A stretch of DNA of 64,000 nt, from assembly GCA_041690355.1 (NCBI GenBank), contig JAWLHK010000018.1, positions 6,720 to 70,719 on the forward strand, written 5' to 3'. Positions 60,572 to 64,000 of this stretch are shown here, in pieces. A program made the translations under genes and the position numbers. This DNA is from JAWLHK01 sp041690355 [NCBI: bacterium] (GTDB lineage Bacteria > J088 > JAWLBW01). The notes beneath the pieces were generated by a model. The model made no database searches. It was not told where the DNA came from and was given only the letters and a program-made list of their open reading frames with translations. Each line of letters opens with the position of its first letter. The first letter of the stretch is position 1.

Positions 60572-63070
60572 CTACCGCCCCCGCGGCTTCGGCGGCTCGG
60601 CCGTGAGCGGATCTTCGGGCCAGCTGTGCCGGGGATAGCGCCGCCCGAGCTCCTTCCGCAAAGCCGGATAGGCCCGCGCCCAGAACCCCGCCAGATCGGT
60701 CGTGACCTGCACGGCGCGCTGGTTCGGCGCGAGCAGGTGCAGCACGAGGGGAACACGGCCCCGGCCGAGCACCGGCGTTGCCTTCATGCCGAAGAAGTCC
60801 TGCAGGCGGCTCTCGGCCCAGGGCGGCCGTCCCGGTTCATAGTGGATCCGGATCCGGCGCCCGCCCGGAAGGCGCAGCTGATCGGGGAATTCCTCGAGGA
60901 TGCGCCGCTGCTCGGCCGTCAGCTGTGCCGTCCACGTGCCCAGCGGGTCGGCGTCCCGGATTTCCGCGAACGACGTGCGCCCGTGGGCCAGGGCGCGCAG
61001 CAGATCCGCTTCGATGGCCTCGCCGGTCGCGGGGAGGCCGAGCTCGGGAAACGCCTCGGCGGCCACGCGCACCCGCTCCCGCCACTGCGTGACCGAGTCC
61101 ACATCGAGAAACGCGGCGAGTCCGGCGGCGGCCGCCTTCTCGGCCAATAGCGCCTGGGCCGCTTCAGAGGCGGTGCCGGCCGCGTGGGGATCTACCTTCG
61201 ACTCGTCGAGCACGAGCCGATCGATCCGCAGCTGCGAAACGACTTCGACGCGCTTCGCGGACTCGAGCCAGCGCGCCTCCACCTGTTCCACTAGCGGACT
61301 CGGGTCCATGTCGAGCAGCCAGTCGGGATCCATGGCGGCCACGAGGCGCAGCCGCAGGTCACCTTTCGTGCCGGCCTGGGCGCGCTCTTCGACGTCGACG
61401 GCGACGACCCATTCGGTTCCGCTCGGCAGATGGGGATCGAGCAGGCGCGCGGTTCCGCCGGCGGCGAGCAGGACTTCGGCGCCCGCCCCCGAACGCGCGC
61501 GGCTCAGGTGGCCGGCCACTTCGCGCACCTTGCCGATGCGGTCAGGGAACCCGGCCAGCACGGCGCGGCGCACCGCCGACTCGACCTCCGTGGGGGAAAG
61601 TGAGGAACGCTTCCGGGCGGAATCGGGCATGCGCTCGAGAAACTGCTGTCGCACGCGCGCAAGCGCCGGCTCCTCGCGCGGAAAGCGGGCGTCGAGGAGT
61701 CCGGCCACTTCATTGTCGGGCGCCTGGCGCGCTTCGGAGATCCACGCCGCGACGGTCGCCGCCTCGGCTCCCACCTTCCGCGCGACCCCTTCTTCGAGCA
61801 GGCGGGCAATCCGCGGATGCGCCGGGTACTGCACCATCCGCTTCCCGAGCGGCGTGATGGTTCCCGCGTCCGTCAGCGCGCCGAGCTGCACGAGCAGTGT
61901 CCGGGCCCGCGCAAGGGACGCTTCGGGCGGCGGCGTGAACCAGGGGAACGAGTCCACGTCGGTCGCCCCAAGTGCGGCGAGCTCGAGCAGGGTTCCGGCC
62001 AGATCGAGTCGTTCGATCTCGGGTTTCTCGAAGGCCGGCCGCGCCGCATGATCGCCGCTGCCGTACAGGCGCACGCAGACTCCCGGTGCGGTTCTGCCGG
62101 CACGCCCCGCCCGCTGGGTGGCAGAGGCCTGACTGATCCGCTGCAGGCGCAGCGTGGGCATCCCCGTCCACGGCTGGATCGAGGGGATTCGAGCGACGCC
62201 GCCGTCGAGCACGGCCGTCACGCCGTCGATCGTGATCGATGTTTCGGCCACGTTGGTCGCGAGCACGACCTTGGGCCGCCGTCCCGGCCGCACGGCGCGC
62301 TCCTGCTCTTCGCGCGAGAGATCCGCATAGAGCGGAAGGATGTCGTGCGCTCCGCCGAATCGCGCGGCAAGACGGTCGGCCGTCCGGCGGATCTCGCCGA
62401 CGCCGGGCAGAAAGGCGAGCACGTCGCCGCGGTGACCGAGCCGCTCCAGCCGCTCCAAGCCGGCGAGCATGCGATCTTCCATCGGCAGATCGTGGGGCAG
62501 ATCGAGATACTCGATGTCGACAGGGAATCGGCGTCCTTCCGAGACCAGGTGGGGCGCGCCGTCGAGCCACTGCGCGATGGCGGCGCCGTCGAGGGTCGCC
62601 GACATGACGAGCAGGCGCAGCTCGGGCCGCGACGTCTGCTGCAGCCGTCGGAGGAGCGCCAGGGCGACATCCCCTTGCAGGTGGCGTTCGTGGAATTCGT
62701 CGAGGATGACCAGGCCGACGCCGCGCAGCTCGGGATCGCGCAGCAGGCGGCGCAGGAACATGCCTTCCGTGTAGAAGCGCAGGCGCGTTTCGGGTCCCCC
62801 CACGTTCTCGAAGCGGAAGTGGTAGCCGACGGTTCTGCCGATGGGCTCGCCCATTTCTTCGGCGATACGATAGGCGGCCATGCGCGCGGCGAGCCGGCGC
62901 GGTTCGAGCACGAGAATCTCGCGTCCGCCCGGAAACGATTCCGCCAGCAGGGCCGCGGGCACGCGCGTCGTCTTGCCGGCCCCCGGCGCAGCTTCGAGCA
63001 CGAGCGCATTTCCGCGCTTGAGTGCCGCGGCAATCTCGGGAAGCAGGGGATCGATAGGGAGCGCGTGCAT
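60572..63070 (-). CDS. hrpB: ATP-dependent RNA helicase HrpB
   Basis: An 832-residue DEAH/RHA-type helicase. Walker A is APGAGKTTRVP (about 31-41), the DEAH-box variant is VILDEFHERHLQGD, and SAT is in VMSATLDG. The helicase motif VVLATNVAETSITIDGV and the QRAGRAGRTAPGVCVRLY motif follow. The C-terminal HrpB domain ends with FWARAYPALRKELGRRYPRHSWPEDP, the HrpB signature. TGCTACCCT lies 8 bases before the ATG, predicting a leaderless mRNA. Confidence 0.96.
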   Translation of the reverse strand: MHALPIDPLLPEIAAALKRGNALVLEAAPGAGKTTRVPAALLAESFPGGREILVLEPRRLAARMAAYRIAEEMGEPIGRTVGYHFRFENVGGPETRLRFYTEGMFLRRLLRDPELRGVGLVILDEFHERHLQGDVALALLRRLQQTSRPELRLLVMSATLDGAAIAQWLDGAPHLVSEGRRFPVDIEYLDLPHDLPMEDRMLAGLERLERLGHRGDVLAFLPGVGEIRRTADRLAARFGGAHDILPLYADLSREEQERAVRPGRRPKVVLATNVAETSITIDGVTAVLDGGVARIPSIQPWTGMPTLRLQRISQASATQRAGRAGRTAPGVCVRLYGSGDHAARPAFEKPEIERLDLAGTLLELAALGATDVDSFPWFTPPPEASLARARTLLVQLGALTDAGTITPLGKRMVQYPAHPRIARLLEEGVARKVGAEAATVAAWISEARQAPDNEVAGLLDARFPREEPALARVRQQFLERMPDSARKRSSLSPTEVESAVRRAVLAGFPDRIGKVREVAGHLSRARSGAGAEVLLAAGGTARLLDPHLPSGTEWVVAVDVEERAQAGTKGDLRLRLVAAMDPDWLLDMDPSPLVEQVEARWLESAKRVEVVSQLRIDRLVLDESKVDPHAAGTASEAAQALLAEKAAAAGLAAFLDVDSVTQWRERVRVAAEAFPELGLPATGEAIEADLLRALAHGRTSFAEIRDADPLGTWTAQLTAEQRRILEEFPDQLRLPGGRRIRIHYEPGRPPWAESRLQDFFGMKATPVLGRGRVPLVLHLLAPNQRAVQVTTDLAGFWARAYPALRKELGRRYPRHSWPEDPLTAEPPKPRGR

Positions 63071-63078
63071 GTCGGAAC

Positions 63079-63087
63079 AGGGTAGCA
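63079..63087 (-). promoter_or_regulatory. Extended -10 of hrpB
   Basis: On the minus strand, TGCTACCCT (hexamer 63084-63079), then 8 bases and ATG 63070. Confidence 0.5.
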
Positions 63088-63111
63088 GAAGAGAGTTGGG
63101 AGGTCTCCGCT

Positions 63112-63193
63112 CACCTCACCCCCGCAGGATGGCCACCTCACCCCCGTCGGCGCTTGGGGCGCCGTCGGCCCCTCTCCTTCGCAAGGAGAGTGG
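63112..63193. repeat. Dispersed CCTCACCCCCGTCGG repeat, with partial duplicate
   Basis: A short partial copy (63112-63127) is followed by a full one from 63133: CCTCACCCCCGTCGGCGC, then GGCGCCGTCGGCCCCTCTCC, then TTCGCAAGGAGA. Confidence 0.75.
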
Positions 63194-63219
63194 GAAGTGC
63201 TGGAGGGGACTGCAATTAC

Positions 63220-63262
63220 GTCCTTGCCTGCTAAGGAATCAAGAATCAGGAATCAGGAATGG
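63220..63262. repeat. Dispersed AAGAATCAGGAATCAGGAAT repeat
   Basis: TCCTTGCCTGCTAAGGAATC followed by AAGAATCAGGAATCAGGAAT. Same family as 28233-28269 and 58863-58915. Confidence 0.6.
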
Positions 63263-63285
63263 CCGCCCGGCCCGGGCGCACCGGC

Positions 63286-63291
63286 TACAAT
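63286..63291 (+). promoter_or_regulatory. -10 element of the DsbA-like gene
   Basis: TACAAT, 7 bases before ATG 63299. Leaderless prediction. An ATG at 63290 overlaps it and is less likely to be the start. Confidence 0.45.
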
Positions 63292-63298
63292 GTTCCGG

Positions 63299-63925
63299 AT
63301 GCAGATCGACATTTACGCAGACATCGCCTGCCCCTGGTGCTTTATCGGCGAACGCCGGATTCGCGCGGCTCTCACGCAGCTTCCCGACATCAACGCGCGC
63401 ATGACCTGGCGGCCGTATCAGTTGCAGCCCGGACTTCCCCCCGAAGGGTTGCCGTGGCAGGAATTCGCCGCGAAGAAATTCGGGAGCGAGGCGCGCATGG
63501 CCGCGCTAACGCAGTACGTGGCCGAGCAGGGGCGGGGCGACGGCATCGACTTCCGCTTCGATCGCATCCAGCGCGCCAACAACACCGTCGACGCGCACCG
63601 TCTCATCCTCTTTGCGGCGGAATCGGGGCGGTCCTGGGACGTGGCCGAATCGCTCTTCGACGCCTACTTCGTTCTGGGGCGGAATCTGAACGACCGCAAC
63701 GATCTGCTCGCTTCCGCCGAAGCGGGCGGCCTGGATCGCACTGAAGCAGATCTGTTGCTCGACAGCGGCCGCCTGACCGACGAAGTGCATGCCAGTCAGG
63801 ATCTGGCTGCGCGCCTCGGCGTCGAGGGGGTTCCTTTCTACGTCATCGACGGCAAATACGGGCTCTCGGGCGCGCAGCCGGTCGACGTGTTCGTGAAGGC
63901 GCTGCAGAAGATCGCGGCCGGCTGA
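63299..63925 (+). CDS. DsbA-family oxidoreductase, FrnE-like (208 aa)
   Basis: A thioredoxin fold with an inserted helical domain. MQIDIYADIACPWCFIGERRIRAAL carries the CPWC active site near the N-terminus, and VEGVPFYVIDGKYGLSGAQP has the cis-proline and C-terminal part. The family includes FrnE and 2-hydroxychromene-2-carboxylate isomerase-like proteins. No signal peptide is present, so it acts in the cytosol; the partner is unknown. Confidence 0.92.
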   Translation: MQIDIYADIACPWCFIGERRIRAALTQLPDINARMTWRPYQLQPGLPPEGLPWQEFAAKKFGSEARMAALTQYVAEQGRGDGIDFRFDRIQRANNTVDAHRLILFAAESGRSWDVAESLFDAYFVLGRNLNDRNDLLASAEAGGLDRTEADLLLDSGRLTDEVHASQDLAARLGVEGVPFYVIDGKYGLSGAQPVDVFVKALQKIAAG

Positions 63926-63951
63926 GCGCTCGCCGGCACGACAGGCAGGGC

Positions 63952-64000
63952 GACCTCACCCCCGTCGGGGCGTGAGGCGCCGTCGGCCCCGCGCCGTCGG
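63952..64000. repeat. Dispersed CCTCACCCCCGTCGG repeat, cut by the window end
   Basis: CCTCACCCCCGTCGGGGCGT followed by GAGGCGCCGTCGGCCCCGC. Fourth copy of the family. Confidence 0.7.

Overview
The window is a GC-rich chromosomal segment from a Gram-negative bacterium. Lnt and a LolC/E-type permease imply an outer membrane with lipoproteins, and lipobox signal peptides are frequent. The core gene order spoVG, tRNA-Gln, prs, rplY, pth, ychF, plus a short S21 protein, fits the former Deltaproteobacteria (Desulfobacterota/Myxococcota-like lineages) best. This placement is inference from gene content, and I cannot name a genus.

Layout. From 1 to 29 kb the window is mostly housekeeping: a truncated response regulator; two ferritin-like proteins; a Ppx/GppA phosphatase; guaB; a Crp/Fnr regulator; spoVG, tRNA-Gln(TTG), prs, rplY, pth, ychF; a WalJ-type metallo-hydrolase; purB; and a tightly overlapped purine/pyrimidine operon purC-purS-purQ-purL-purF-pyrE that continues into an exported protein gene and lnt. 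Then come prfB (with the programmed +1 frameshift), lysS, a Lol permease, an MscS channel and a JmjC-like cupin. From 28 to 37 kb lie a marR/dehalogenase-like operon, a DUF559 endonuclease cassette bounded by inverted repeats, an RluA-family pseudouridine synthase, a lone XRE regulator and two overlapping TPR lipoprotein genes.

From 36.9 to 52.3 kb there is an accessory island, visibly lower in GC. It is punctuated by three copies of one small membrane-protein gene (two intact, one truncated and frameshifted) and by broken pieces of the 5' end of rluA. It carries a glycosidase-like lipoprotein, an AbrB/PIN toxin-antitoxin pair with a broken toxin, and a probable operon: TetR regulator, delta-60-repeat lipoprotein, hemerythrin-like protein, Family 2B encapsulin shell (HK97 fold with a cyclic-nucleotide-binding domain), cysteine desulfurase with a long disordered N-terminal cargo-type extension, and a 1367-residue double-propeller lipoprotein. 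This encapsulated sulfur-metabolism compartment is the most striking system in the window.

From 52.5 to 57.7 kb is a defence and toxin-antitoxin block: a three-gene unit (Abi_C-like protein, reverse transcriptase, PLD-type nuclease) flanked by a 17-bp direct repeat, a small CxxC gene broken by one stop codon, a MazF/ribbon-helix-helix pair and a lone HicB. The remainder (57.7-64 kb) holds an AhpD-like protein divergent from an HxlR regulator with duplicated operators, rpsU with a strong terminator, an alpha/beta hydrolase bounded by ~180-bp repeats, hrpB and a DsbA/FrnE-type oxidoreductase.

Two themes run across the window. First, several first-in-operon genes have a -10 element (often TGCTACANT) only 5-8 bases before the start codon, which predicts leaderless mRNAs; genes inside operons have normal Shine-Dalgarno sites. 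Second, families of short dispersed repeats sit between genes, and at two places enter coding sequence.
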